NCBI GenBank assembly: GCA_001447805.1
Contig: CP013099.1
Span: forward strand, 1,054,001 to 1,118,000
Length of the DNA: 64,000 nt
DNA from: Candidatus Tenderia electrophaga
GTDB taxonomy: Bacteria > Pseudomonadota > Gammaproteobacteria > Tenderiales > Tenderiaceae
Direction of reading: 5' to 3'
Position 1 is the stretch's first letter. Each line of letters starts with the position of its first letter. This document shows, in pieces, positions 1-7,778 of the stretch. A program made the translations under genes and the position numbers. Below the pieces are notes generated by a model. That model was not told where the DNA came from. It saw nothing but the letters and a program-made list of their open reading frames with translations, and made no database searches.

Positions 1-138
1 CAGTCCATCCGCGATGTGATGGCCTTTCCCAAGACCCAGACCGCCAGTTGTCCGCTCACCGCGGCGCCGACCGAGATCAGCCCTGCGCATCTGCGCGAGC
101 TGGGCCTGCGCCAGCGCCAGCCTGCAGCGACGGAATGA
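1..138 (+). CDS. aspS: Aspartyl-tRNA synthetase, C-terminal end (partial)
   Basis: The window opens inside a gene that ends with TGA at 136-138. The 45 visible residues contain [21 protein letters not shown] followed by a short LRELGLR tail. This matches the conserved C-terminal end of bacterial AspS, where the R-D-V-hAFPKT segment closes the class II catalytic core. AspRS charges tRNA-Asp with aspartate in the cytoplasm. The start and catalytic motifs 1 and 2 lie upstream of the window, so full length cannot be judged. The assignment rests on this tail only, but the tail is very characteristic. Confidence 0.85.
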   Translation, partial: QSIRDVMAFPKTQTASCPLTAAPTEISPAHLRELGLRQRQPAATE

Positions 139-195
139 TTCTGTTATAAGATTGAACCTGTACCGTCAAATTAGGACTAAAGCACAATATATGGG

Positions 196-313
196 GTAGG
201 TTGGGGTAAGCGCAGCGCACCCCAACAGCCCCCCGACCGGCACCACCGAGCGTCGGGTGGTTCGGCCAGGGCGCCGCGTTGGGGTGCGCGAAAAACGCTT
301 ACCCCAACCTACA
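196..313. repeat. Palindromic intergenic repeat, family A copy 1
   Basis: A 17-bp arm, GTAGGTTGGGGTAAGCG, at 196-212 is matched by its exact reverse complement at 297-313. A second nested pair (GCGCACCCCAAC at 215-226 and GTTGGGGTGCGC at 278-289) lies inside. The whole 118-bp unit can fold into a long cruciform between aspS and nadA. A related unit built on GTAGGGTGCGCAC is at 30788-30869. It has no coding content and looks like a dispersed MITE or REP-type element. The rest of the aspS-nadA gap shows nothing else. Confidence 0.85.
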
Positions 314-339
314 TGTAATAGCGAGTTCACGGTGAAGTA

Positions 340-1443
340 ATGACAGCGACAGCAGCAATCAAGATTCAGCGGTTTTCAGAGGTCAGCGACGACGATTGTC
401 AGGCCCGCATTCAGGCCGCCAAAGAGGTCCTGGGCGAGCGCCTGTTGATTCTCGGTCATCACTATCAGCGTGAAGAGGTGTTTCGCCATGCCGACGCCAG
501 CGGCGATTCGCTCAAGCTGTCGCGTGTGGCGGCGGCCTCCAGGGCCGAGTACATCGTCTTTTGCGGCGTGCACTTCATGGCCGAGGTGGCGGACATCCTG
601 TCGCGTCCGGACCAGGTCGCCATCCTGCCCGATCTGGCGGCCGGTTGTTCCATGGCCGATATGGCCAACCTGGCCAAGGTGGAGCGCGCCTGGCGTGAAC
701 TGTCCGAGGTGATCGACCCGGACCAGACGGTGACGCCGGTGACCTATATTAACTCCGCCGCTGATCTGAAATCCTTCTGCGGCGAGCACGGCGGCATCGT
801 CTGTACCTCCACCAATGCCCGGCACGTGTTGGAGTGGGCCTTCGAACGGCGCGAAAAGATCCTGTTCTTCCCCGACCAGCACCTGGGTCGCAACACTGCC
901 TACAAGATGGGTATCCCTCTGGATGACATGGTGGTATGGGATTTCGATCAGCCCATGGGCGGCCTCACTGCCGAGCAGATCAAGAATGCGAAGATGATCC
1001 TGTGGAAGGGCTTTTGCTCCGTGCATCAGATGTTCCGTCCCGAACACATCGATGCCTTCCGGAAAAAGTTTCCCGATGGCAAGGTGATTTCACATCCGGA
1101 GGCTTCCTTCGAGGTGTGTCAGAAGTCCGATTACGTCGGTTCCACCGAGTTCATTATCAAAACCATTAATGAATCGCCGGACGGCAGCCGTTGGCTGGTC
1201 GGCACCGAACTCAACCTGGTCAAACGTCTGGCCGAGCAGAACAAGGCGCGCGGTACCCACGTGCACTTCATGTCGCCGACCCTCTGCATGTGTTCCACGA
1301 TGTTCCGCATTGACCCACAGCACCTGCTTTGGACCCTGGAAAACCTGGTCGAAGGCAAAGTGGTGAATCAGATCAAAGTGCCGGAAAAGACTGCCGCGCA
1401 GGCGCGCCTGGCGTTGCAACGCATGTTGGATTTGAATATATAA
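340..1443 (+). CDS. nadA: Quinolinate synthase NadA
   Basis: NadA condenses iminoaspartate with dihydroxyacetone phosphate to give quinolinate, an early step of de novo NAD synthesis in the cytoplasm. The 367-residue protein has the expected family length. It carries the family signatures LGHHYQREEV near residue 38, GDSLKLSR near 55, and the three cysteine segments AGCSMADM (about 101), GFCSVHQMF (about 226) and LCMCSTMFR (about 318), which by homology ligate the oxygen-sensitive [4Fe-4S] cluster. The ATG at 340 is preceded by a GGTGAAG ribosome-binding-like stretch. nadB is not next to it, and the gene appears to stand alone behind the family A repeat. Confidence 0.96.
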   Translation: MTATAAIKIQRFSEVSDDDCQARIQAAKEVLGERLLILGHHYQREEVFRHADASGDSLKLSRVAAASRAEYIVFCGVHFMAEVADILSRPDQVAILPDLAAGCSMADMANLAKVERAWRELSEVIDPDQTVTPVTYINSAADLKSFCGEHGGIVCTSTNARHVLEWAFERREKILFFPDQHLGRNTAYKMGIPLDDMVVWDFDQPMGGLTAEQIKNAKMILWKGFCSVHQMFRPEHIDAFRKKFPDGKVISHPEASFEVCQKSDYVGSTEFIIKTINESPDGSRWLVGTELNLVKRLAEQNKARGTHVHFMSPTLCMCSTMFRIDPQHLLWTLENLVEGKVVNQIKVPEKTAAQARLALQRMLDLNI

Positions 1444-1464
1444 TCTGATGGAAGAGTTGCGCCA

Positions 1465-1599
1465 GTGATCAAAATAAAATGCTTCGCTCTTTTGGCTGCA
1501 TTATCATTGATCACGGCATGCGCCGAATTGCAAAAGAATGCCGAGGAGGGGCTGGATAACGCCTCGGACATACCGGACAAGGTGTGGACGTCTAAATAG
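1465..1599 (+). CDS. Small entericidin-like lipoprotein (44 aa)
   Basis: A GTG-started frame of 44 codons follows nadA by 21 bases. It begins with a basic N-terminus and a hydrophobic stretch (FALLAALSLITAC) ending at Cys19, which fits a lipobox cleaved by signal peptidase II. The mature part would be only about 26 residues (CAELQKNAEEGLDNASDIP and a few more), a size and layout like the entericidin family of tiny envelope lipoproteins, although sequence identity to that family is not obvious. A GGAAG stretch lies about 10 bases upstream, and a strong intrinsic terminator follows at 1624-1650. Function is unknown. Confidence 0.6.
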   Translation: MIKIKCFALLAALSLITACAELQKNAEEGLDNASDIPDKVWTSK

Positions 1600-1623
1600 T
1601 CTGGCCTGCCGAGCCCGATCCAG

Positions 1624-1650
1624 AAAGCCGCTTCGATAAGCGGCTTTTTT
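1624..1650 (+). terminator. Rho-independent terminator after the small lipoprotein gene
   Basis: A 10-bp perfect stem (AAAGCCGCTT / AAGCGGCTTT) with a CGAT tetraloop runs directly into a run of Ts. It ends the nadA/lipoprotein transcription unit and lies upstream of the next gene's ATG at 1721, which argues against any start for that gene before 1650. Confidence 0.85.
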
Positions 1651-1720
1651 GCGTTTGTATAATGATAGAGTGGCGGCATGCCACACACCGGGTTTTATCA
1701 CTAAAAGGGCCTCAACCCCC

Positions 1721-3412
1721 ATGGCAAAGCGCAATCCTCCGACCATTGACCAAGCGCAGCGATTGTTGCGTGACAAGCAGTTGCCGGCGGCACGCACGGC
1801 CTATAGTCGACTTTGCCAGCAATATCCGCATGACACGGCCGCGTGGCTGGGGCTCGGCGCGGTAAACGCCATGTTGGGCGAGTTGGAAAACGCACAGCAG
1901 GCCTTCACTCGGGCGCTGGCGCTCCAGCCGGATCTGCCCCAGGCCCATTTCAATCTAGCGCGTCTGGCGGTCATGCGCGAGCAATGGCCGGTGGCCGAAA
2001 ACCACCAGCGCGCCTTACTGCGCCTGCAGCCCGACAACCAAAGGATCTACCTGGAGCTGGGCGTCACGCTGGAAAAGTTGGGTCGATTGTCGCAGGCGGA
2101 GCAAAGCTATCGTCAGGGACTGACCCTCGATAATAATCGCGCCGAGTTGCACACGGCGCTCAGCAGGGTGTTACGGGAACAAGGTCGGCTCGCCGATGCC
2201 GAAGCACCGATCGCGCGCGCCCTGCAATTGCAACCCGACATGGCCTTGGCCCATCTGGAAAAGGGCCACCTGTTGCGGCGGCGCAAACACTACGATGCGG
2301 CACTGGCGTGTTACCAACGCTTCGGTGAATTGGCGCCGCAGCAGCGCAAGACGTTTTTGTGCAACAGTGGCGGTGTGTTGGCGCAACAAGAGCGCTATGA
2401 AGAGGCTCTCACGTGGTTCGACCGGGCGCTCGCCGAATTGCCGGACGCGGCGGACGTGCATCTCAGTCGGGCGCAACTGTTGCTGGGGCTGGGGCGTTTC
2501 GAGGAAGGCTGGCCGGAATACGAATGGCGCCTTCAAGATCCGGCCTGGCGCCAACGGGATTCGTTTGGCTATGGCGCGCTCCGGCCCGTATGGCAAGGCG
2601 AACCGCTGCGGGGCAAGCGGCTGTTAGTCTACGCCGAACAGGGTTTCGGCGACACGCTGCAATTTTGTCGTTTCCTGCCGCAACTGGCCGACCGGGGCGG
2701 GCAGCTGTGTTTCCACGGCCCTCCCGGATTGCTTGATCTGGTGGCCGGTCTTCCCGGTGTGGAACAGGTGGAACAAATTGACCCCGGCAAAATCGGGCAG
2801 CTCGAGTTCGACTATGTTGTTCCGCTGATGAGCCTGCCGTATCGCTTAGGTAGCCGCCTCGACAATATTCCCGCCGCAGTACCGTATCTGCACGCCGATC
2901 CGACACGCCAGCGCCGCTGGCGTGAGCGGATGTCGGGAGACGCATTCAGGGTCGGGCTGGTGTGGTCCGGCGGCGGCGGGAATGTCAGGGACGCGCGTCG
3001 TTCGCTGCATGTCTCTTTGCTGGCACCCTTGTGCGAGGTGGCGGACGTCGCCTGGTACAGCCTGCAAAAAGGGCCGCCGGCAGGGCAGTTGGCCGAAACC
3101 GATGTGTCGCTGCAAGTGACAGATTTAGGGCCGGAGATCGAGGATTTTTCCGATACCGCGGCCATCGTCACGAATCTCGATTTGGTGATTACGGTCGACA
3201 CCTCGGTCGCGCATCTGGCCGGGGCCCTGGGCCGGCCCACATGGGTGATGCTTTACAACAGCCCGGACTGGCGTTGGCTGTTAGGGCGCGAGGACAGTCC
3301 CTGGTATCCGACCCTGAGATTGTTTCGTCAGGCGCCGGGCCAGCCATGGTCGGCGGTCATTAAGCGGGTGGCGGCGGCCTTGCGCCGGCGCGTCGGCGAG
3401 TGCCGGGGCTAG
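1721..3412 (+). CDS. TPR-repeat protein with C-terminal glycosyltransferase-9-like domain
   Basis: This 563-residue cytoplasmic protein has about seven or eight tetratricopeptide repeats in residues 10-270 (units such as AWLGLGAVNAMLGELENAQQ and AHFNLARLAVM). A second half of about 280 residues resembles the heptosyltransferase/GT9 fold, with EQGFGDTLQFCRFLP near residue 303, FRVGLVWSGGG near 409 and DTSVAHLAGALGRPTWVML near 493. Such fusions are known as TPR glycosyltransferase-like proteins, and their substrates are mostly undefined. I chose the ATG at 1721 because upstream in-frame starts overlap the terminator. The TAG stop lies in the end of the repeat at 3409-3658. Possible roles in surface glycan or protein glycosylation are inference. 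Confidence 0.8.
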   Translation: MAKRNPPTIDQAQRLLRDKQLPAARTAYSRLCQQYPHDTAAWLGLGAVNAMLGELENAQQAFTRALALQPDLPQAHFNLARLAVMREQWPVAENHQRALLRLQPDNQRIYLELGVTLEKLGRLSQAEQSYRQGLTLDNNRAELHTALSRVLREQGRLADAEAPIARALQLQPDMALAHLEKGHLLRRRKHYDAALACYQRFGELAPQQRKTFLCNSGGVLAQQERYEEALTWFDRALAELPDAADVHLSRAQLLLGLGRFEEGWPEYEWRLQDPAWRQRDSFGYGALRPVWQGEPLRGKRLLVYAEQGFGDTLQFCRFLPQLADRGGQLCFHGPPGLLDLVAGLPGVEQVEQIDPGKIGQLEFDYVVPLMSLPYRLGSRLDNIPAAVPYLHADPTRQRRWRERMSGDAFRVGLVWSGGGGNVRDARRSLHVSLLAPLCEVADVAWYSLQKGPPAGQLAETDVSLQVTDLGPEIEDFSDTAAIVTNLDLVITVDTSVAHLAGALGRPTWVMLYNSPDWRWLLGREDSPWYPTLRLFRQAPGQPWSAVIKRVAAALRRRVGECRG

Positions 3413-3658
3413 CCCGCATTTCTCACAGGAACAGCGCGAATGAGCACAAACAAATTGATTTTTAAAACATTAGTTGGCAGCAATAGCCGAACAGCATGCA
3501 CGGATCCGAAGCTTATCCCGGCCCTGGCTCGATCTTGCACGTCTGAACTTGCGCTTCATTCAAGTTGTAGCTACGGCTACAACTTTCACTCCAGCGCGGC
3601 GTTCACACGCACAATCTCTTCGCCATCATCCGGGATTCCTGTGAGAAATGCGGGCTAG
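3409..3658. repeat. MITE-like element, family B copy 1, with perfect 23-bp terminal inverted repeats
   Basis: Positions 3409-3431 and 3636-3658 are perfect inverted repeats of 23 bp beginning CTAGCCCGCATTTCTCAC. The 250-bp unit fills the gap between two convergent genes, and the TAG at each end is the stop codon of the flanking gene. Inside is a perfect hairpin around 3565-3588 with 10-bp arms and a TACG loop. No credible coding frame is present. Degenerate relatives lie at 19644-19805, 51514-51622 and 60710-60780. The structure suggests a non-autonomous transposable element, and no matching transposase is seen in the window. Confidence 0.85.
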
Positions 3659-4464
3659 GTTTCGGATTTGTCCGAGTCTTGTTCTTGTTCGCGGCGGCTC
3701 TCGGCATCCTCGTCGGCCTGTTGCTCGACGACCTTTTGTTGTTCGGCCTTGGCCTTTTTATGTTCTTTCTCGCCCCTGCGGCCGCGGCGTCTTTCATCCA
3801 GTTCTTCCAGCGCGTCATAGCGTCCATAGGCGATCATGATGTCCCCGGCGCTGACGGTGGTGTCGCCCTGCGGCACGCCCAGGTAGGTATCCTTGCCGCG
3901 TTGAATGCCCAGCACGATGATGCCTTCATCGCGCAATTGCAGTTCACTCAGGGTCTTGTTACACATCCAGTCTTCCGATTGAACTTCGATCTCAATGACA
4001 CGGTAGTCACCCGAGAGCTGTAGCAGGCTGGCATAGTCCTTAACGTCTAGCCGGGTGTAGCGGTGCAGGGTCCAGTCGATGAGTCGCGCCAACTTGCGAT
4101 CGACCCAGGGGCTGGTGGCGATGGCCCACAATATGGCCAGGCCGAGGGTGAGCATGACGATGCGCAGGGTCAGCGATGAGCCGTCGTCGCCGCTGTCGAC
4201 AAAGGTGAGAATGAGCGAGGAGACAGCGCTGACAATACCGGCATTGCCTAACAACATCAGTACCAAGACGATACGCCGCCGCACCGGATGGCTCACCACG
4301 CGTTCCGATTCCCCGGTGGTAAACCCGGCGCCGGTGAAGGCGGAGCGCGCCTGAAAGCGCGCCGTTTCCCGCGACAGCCCGGTGTGCGCCAGCATGATAG
4401 CGGCGATCCGGGTAATCAGGATCGATACCGATACCACGACCAAGAGTGAGATTGCGGCAACCAT
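3655..4464 (-). CDS. Membrane protein with TrkA-C (RCK_C) domain
   Basis: The 269-residue product starts at the ATG at 4464 (MVAAISLL...). It has three likely membrane helices, at about residues 2-24, 65-88 and 98-118. Between the first two is the segment ARSAFTGAGFTTGESERVV, reminiscent of pore-loop sequences of TrkH-like cation transporters. Residues of about 145-220 form a TrkA-C/RCK_C ligand-binding domain (LQLRDEGIIVLGIQRGKDTYLGVPQGDTTVSAGDIMIAYG in two pieces). The last 45 residues are an extremely charged Glu/Lys/Arg/Gln tail. No RCK_N (NAD-binding) domain is present. A role in potassium or nucleotide-gated ion homeostasis is inference from the domain. The stop codon is in the family B repeat. 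Confidence 0.75.
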   Translation of the reverse strand: MVAAISLLVVVSVSILITRIAAIMLAHTGLSRETARFQARSAFTGAGFTTGESERVVSHPVRRRIVLVLMLLGNAGIVSAVSSLILTFVDSGDDGSSLTLRIVMLTLGLAILWAIATSPWVDRKLARLIDWTLHRYTRLDVKDYASLLQLSGDYRVIEIEVQSEDWMCNKTLSELQLRDEGIIVLGIQRGKDTYLGVPQGDTTVSAGDIMIAYGRYDALEELDERRRGRRGEKEHKKAKAEQQKVVEQQADEDAESRREQEQDSDKSET

Positions 4465-4575
4465 TGGGACACTATGAAACGAAGTGCTCGGCAAATCAAA
4501 CCGCCAGGCCTGCGTTTGGAGACCTTGCGGGTGATGGGCGACAATACCCCATATCCGTTGATTAATTATGTGACC

Positions 4576-5388
4576 ATGTCTGAAAAAACACTGTTTGAAG
4601 CTGCCGCCGAGTGTCTGGCCGCCAGCGCTATCGAGGATAAATTGCAGCTGACGCGGCACTATGTCCAGGCTTGGCGCGACGCTGAGCTGTCGCTGGCCGC
4701 CAAGCCTGCGCCTGCGCCTATCGACAGCCCCGGTCGTCCGGCCAAGCCGGCGTTGGTAATACCCGCACATGTGCCCAGGCGCGGCCTGGGCACGGCGGCG
4801 GGGCGTGCCGCCATGCTCCATGCCGTCACCCATATCGAATTCAATGCCATCAACCTGGCCTGGGACGCGGTGTATCGCTTTCGTGATTTACCGCGACAGT
4901 TCTATTCGGACTGGACGCGCGTGGCGGATGAAGAGGCCTATCACTTCCAATTGTTGCGCCAGCGCCTGCAGCAGCTGGGCTATGACTATGGTGATTTTCC
5001 CGCCCATAACGGCCTCTGGGATATGGCGCAAAAAACGGCTTTCGATCCCATGGTGCGCATGGCGCTGGTACCGCGGGTGTTGGAGGCGCGCGGTCTGGAC
5101 GTGACGCCGGGCATGATGCAGCGCCTGCGTCAGGTGGGTGATCTGGAATCGGTGGCGGCGCTGGAGATTATCCTGCGCGACGAGATCGGGCATGTGGAAA
5201 TCGGTTCACGCTGGTTTAAGTATTTTTGCGATCGCCGCGGCCTGGATATGGAACAGACGTTTCGTGATTTGATCAGCCGCTATTTCGCCGGCCAATTACG
5301 CGGCCCCTTCAACGATGCGGCGCGTCTGCAGGCAGGCTTTAGCGCGGCGGAATTACGCGCGCTTGAAGCGCTGGGGGCGGGCGCGTAG
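4576..5388 (+). CDS. DUF455 ferritin-like protein
   Basis: The 270-residue protein matches the DUF455 (COG2833) ferritin-like family. Its di-iron type helices carry the E/H residues HIEFNAINLAWDAVYRF (about residues 89-105), DEEAYHFQLLRQRL (about 118-131) and RDEIGHVEIGSRW (about 200-212). These four-helix-bundle positions would hold a non-haem di-iron or di-metal centre. The reaction is unknown for the family. The ATG at 4576 gives the usual MSEKTLFEAA start, and the 34 upstream in-frame residues look non-coding. The gene lies 31 bases before hydB on the same strand and may be co-transcribed with it, but a link to the hydrogenase is not established. Confidence 0.82.
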   Translation: MSEKTLFEAAAECLAASAIEDKLQLTRHYVQAWRDAELSLAAKPAPAPIDSPGRPAKPALVIPAHVPRRGLGTAAGRAAMLHAVTHIEFNAINLAWDAVYRFRDLPRQFYSDWTRVADEEAYHFQLLRQRLQQLGYDYGDFPAHNGLWDMAQKTAFDPMVRMALVPRVLEARGLDVTPGMMQRLRQVGDLESVAALEIILRDEIGHVEIGSRWFKYFCDRRGLDMEQTFRDLISRYFAGQLRGPFNDAARLQAGFSAAELRALEALGAGA

Positions 5389-5419
5389 ACTCGCAAGAGA
5401 GCACAACGGGAGACAGGGA

Positions 5420-6526
5420 TTGGCGACTCAGGCTCACTTTCTGGCGCGCGAGAATTTTCAAACGCTCATCGATGCATTGACCGGCGCGGGTTATCGTTGT
5501 CTCGGCCCCCAGGTGCGCGACGGCGCCATCGTCATGGATGAACTCAGCCGCGCCGCGCAACTGCCCAGCGGGGTGCACGACCGGCAGTCACCCGGCGGCT
5601 ATCAACTGAAAACCTCCGATTCATCCCGCTATTTCGCCTGGGCCAACGGTCCGCAGGCGCTCAAGCCTATACTGTTTTCTGCGCGTGAAACCCTGTGGCG
5701 CGCCGAGCGCGATGCCGATGGCAGACTCACGTTTGTCGAGGCCCACGCCGAGGCGCAAAAGACCGCCGTCTTCGGTGTGCGCAGTTGCGATCTGGCCGGC
5801 ATGGCGGTGCAGGATAAGGTCTTTGTTACGGATGCGTACCGAGACGAGCAATACGCCGCCCGGCGCGCGGCGCTGTTCACCGTGGCGGTAAATTGCAGTC
5901 ATCCGGCAAAGACCTGTTTTTGTGCCTCCACCGGTGACGGCCCCACGGCGGAAGGAGGCTATGACCTGTTGTTGTCCGAACTGGACGAGGGCTTTTTGAT
6001 AAACGCCGGTTCAGACGCCGGTGAGGCGATCCTGGCCCGGCTGCCCCTGGACAGGGCCAGCGATCACCAGTTTTTCAGCGCCGCGCAGCAGGCCATCCGT
6101 GCGGCTGAGATGCAGACACGCAAACTGCCGCACAACGTGGTGGACGGCTTGCTCGAGAATCTCGATCACCCGCGCTGGCAGGACGTGGCTGAGCGCTGTC
6201 TCTCCTGCGGCAACTGCACCATGGTTTGTCCCACCTGTTTCTGTCACCAAGAAGTGGAGCAGCCGCAACTGGACGGCCAAAGCACTGAGCACCTGCGTGA
6301 ATGGGATTCCTGTTTTACCGATGGTCACAGCTATATCCACGGCACGGTCATCCGCGAGGACACGCAAAAGCGCTACCGCCAATGGCTGACCCACAAACTG
6401 GCCACCTGGGTGCAACAATTCGGTAACAGTGGCTGTGTAGGCTGTGGACGCTGTATCGCCTGGTGCCCGGTGGGCATCGATCTGACCGAAGAGGCCAATG
6501 CCATTGCAGGTCGGGATGATGACTAA
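5420..6526 (+). CDS. hydB: Group 3b [NiFe]-hydrogenase beta subunit (iron-sulfur)
   Basis: The 368-residue subunit begins at TTG 5420, which has a GGGAGACAGGG ribosome site just upstream. It is an electron-transfer subunit of the HydB/sulfhydrogenase beta or AsrA-like family. Two [4Fe-4S] motifs are visible near the C-terminus: [16 protein letters not shown] at about residues 257-272 and [14 protein letters not shown] at about 337-350. Upstream Cys residues (RSCDLAGM near 130 and [11 protein letters not shown] near 165) are also family features. The protein should pass electrons between the HydG flavin subunit and the HydDA core in the cytoplasm. It overlaps hydG by 11 bases, which implies translational coupling. 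Confidence 0.9.
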   Translation: MATQAHFLARENFQTLIDALTGAGYRCLGPQVRDGAIVMDELSRAAQLPSGVHDRQSPGGYQLKTSDSSRYFAWANGPQALKPILFSARETLWRAERDADGRLTFVEAHAEAQKTAVFGVRSCDLAGMAVQDKVFVTDAYRDEQYAARRAALFTVAVNCSHPAKTCFCASTGDGPTAEGGYDLLLSELDEGFLINAGSDAGEAILARLPLDRASDHQFFSAAQQAIRAAEMQTRKLPHNVVDGLLENLDHPRWQDVAERCLSCGNCTMVCPTCFCHQEVEQPQLDGQSTEHLREWDSCFTDGHSYIHGTVIREDTQKRYRQWLTHKLATWVQQFGNSGCVGCGRCIAWCPVGIDLTEEANAIAGRDDD

Positions 6527-7352
6527 CGCCTATCTGCCTTTCGAGGCCGAAGTGGTGGAGCGGATTCAGGAATCGCCCACGGTGTTTACTTTACGCTTGC
6601 GCTTCAGCGACGCGGAGCAGCACCGGCGTTATCAGTTCGCGCCGGGGCAGTTCAACATGGTCTATCTTTACGGCGTAGGCGAGGTGCCGATTTCCATCGT
6701 CTCGGATCCGGAAGACGAGCATCTCTACGACCACACTATTCGCAGCGTCGGTCGGGTGACGCGCGGTCTGGCCCAGGTCGAGAAAGGACAGCGCGTTGGC
6801 ATTCGCGGTCCCTTTGGGCGCGGCTGGCCGCTGAGCAAGGCCGAGGGCCGCGACGTGTTGATCGTCACCGGCGGCTTGGGCTGTGCGCCGGTAGTGTCGG
6901 TGATCAATTACATCATCAGCCGGCGCGAACGTTTCGGCCGCTTGACCATTATGCAGGGCGTCAAGCACTCGGACGATTTGCTATGGCGCGAGCGCTATAA
7001 ATTGTGGAGCCGCATGCCCGACACCCAGGTGATCGTGGCGGCGGACAAGGCCGGCAAGCAGTGGCCCTGGCGTGAAGGCTCGGTGATCGCCATGTTTGAC
7101 GAAGTGGCGCTGGCGCCCGAGCGCAGTCTGGCCATGATGTGCGGTCCTGAGGGCATGATGCGCGCCGCGGTCAATCGCTTGCTGGAGTTGGGGATGCAGC
7201 CGGAAAGCCTGTTTATGAGCATGGAGCGCAATATGCAATGCGCCGTCGGCCATTGCGGCCATTGTCAGTACGGCGGTCAGTTTATCTGCAAAAACGGTCC
7301 CGTATTTGCATACCGTGAGATAAGCGATATATTTGGTGTGGCGGGGTTTTAA
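6516..7352 (+). CDS. hydG: Group 3b hydrogenase gamma subunit, FAD/NAD(P)-binding with [2Fe-2S]
   Basis: This is a flavoprotein of the ferredoxin-NADP reductase/PyrK-like family, 278 residues from ATG 6516 (6519 is equally possible). The FAD-binding barrel includes [20 protein letters not shown] near residue 40. The nucleotide-binding half starts with [15 protein letters not shown] near 115. The C-terminal C-x4-C-x2-C-x(11)-C motif ([17 protein letters not shown]) holds a [2Fe-2S] cluster as in PyrK. By family knowledge it exchanges electrons with NAD(P)(H). In other group 3b operons hydD follows directly. Here a four-helix-bundle gene intervenes. Confidence 0.9.
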   Translation: MMTNAYLPFEAEVVERIQESPTVFTLRLRFSDAEQHRRYQFAPGQFNMVYLYGVGEVPISIVSDPEDEHLYDHTIRSVGRVTRGLAQVEKGQRVGIRGPFGRGWPLSKAEGRDVLIVTGGLGCAPVVSVINYIISRRERFGRLTIMQGVKHSDDLLWRERYKLWSRMPDTQVIVAADKAGKQWPWREGSVIAMFDEVALAPERSLAMMCGPEGMMRAAVNRLLELGMQPESLFMSMERNMQCAVGHCGHCQYGGQFICKNGPVFAYREISDIFGVAGF

Positions 7353-7373
7353 CGGCCCTCGGGAGTGACAGCG

Positions 7374-7778
7374 ATGAACGAATATCGATTCGAAGAGGAA
7401 GAGACCTGGAAGTTGGCGCGCGAACTGGCCTGGGATGTGTACAGCATTACCAACCGCGGCGCCTTTGCCGGGGATCATCGCGTGCGCAATAGCGTGCGAC
7501 GCGCCAGTTTCGCCATCATGGCCAACATCGCCGAAGGGGTGGAGCGGGGCGGCACGCTGGAATTCGTGCGTTATCTGTCCGACGCCAAGGACGAGGTCGA
7601 AGAATTACATCATCAGTTGCAGCAGGCCGAGCAGAAGGGCTTTATCACCGAGGTCGCCCGCACGCGGCTGGATCAGACCCTCGAGTCGCTGGGGTGCATG
7701 ATCAGCGGCCTGATGACATCCATTAATCAGGAATTTCTCAACAGCGGCAGTGTGAGCGTCGATTATCAAGTCGTTTAA
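7374..7778 (+). CDS. Four-helix-bundle protein of the 23S rRNA intervening sequence (IVP) family
   Basis: The 134-residue protein carries the IVP family signature: ARELAWDVYSITNRGAFAG near the N-terminus, RNSVRRASFAIMANIAEGVERG at about residues 39-60 in two pieces, and LEFVRYLSDAKDEVEELHHQL at about 63-83. Members are pentameric four-helix bundles, often encoded in insertions in 23S rRNA or standing alone, and related to the Avd accessory of diversity-generating retroelements. The ATG at 7374 has GGGAG eight bases upstream. The gene sits between hydG (22-base gap) and hydD (overlap), in the same direction, so it should be co-transcribed with the hydrogenase. No function in hydrogenase assembly is known. 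No rRNA or reverse transcriptase is nearby. Confidence 0.88.
   Translation: MNEYRFEEEETWKLARELAWDVYSITNRGAFAGDHRVRNSVRRASFAIMANIAEGVERGGTLEFVRYLSDAKDEVEELHHQLQQAEQKGFITEVARTRLDQTLESLGCMISGLMTSINQEFLNSGSVSVDYQVV

Noticed and set aside
3440-3658. 72-codon open frame between convergent genes
   Set aside because: It lies wholly in the family B repeat and contains no domain.
4465-4833. N-terminal extension of the TrkA-C membrane protein
   Set aside because: The extra 123 residues overlap the opposite-strand DUF455 gene and are low-complexity, while MVAAISLL at 4464 starts a membrane helix.
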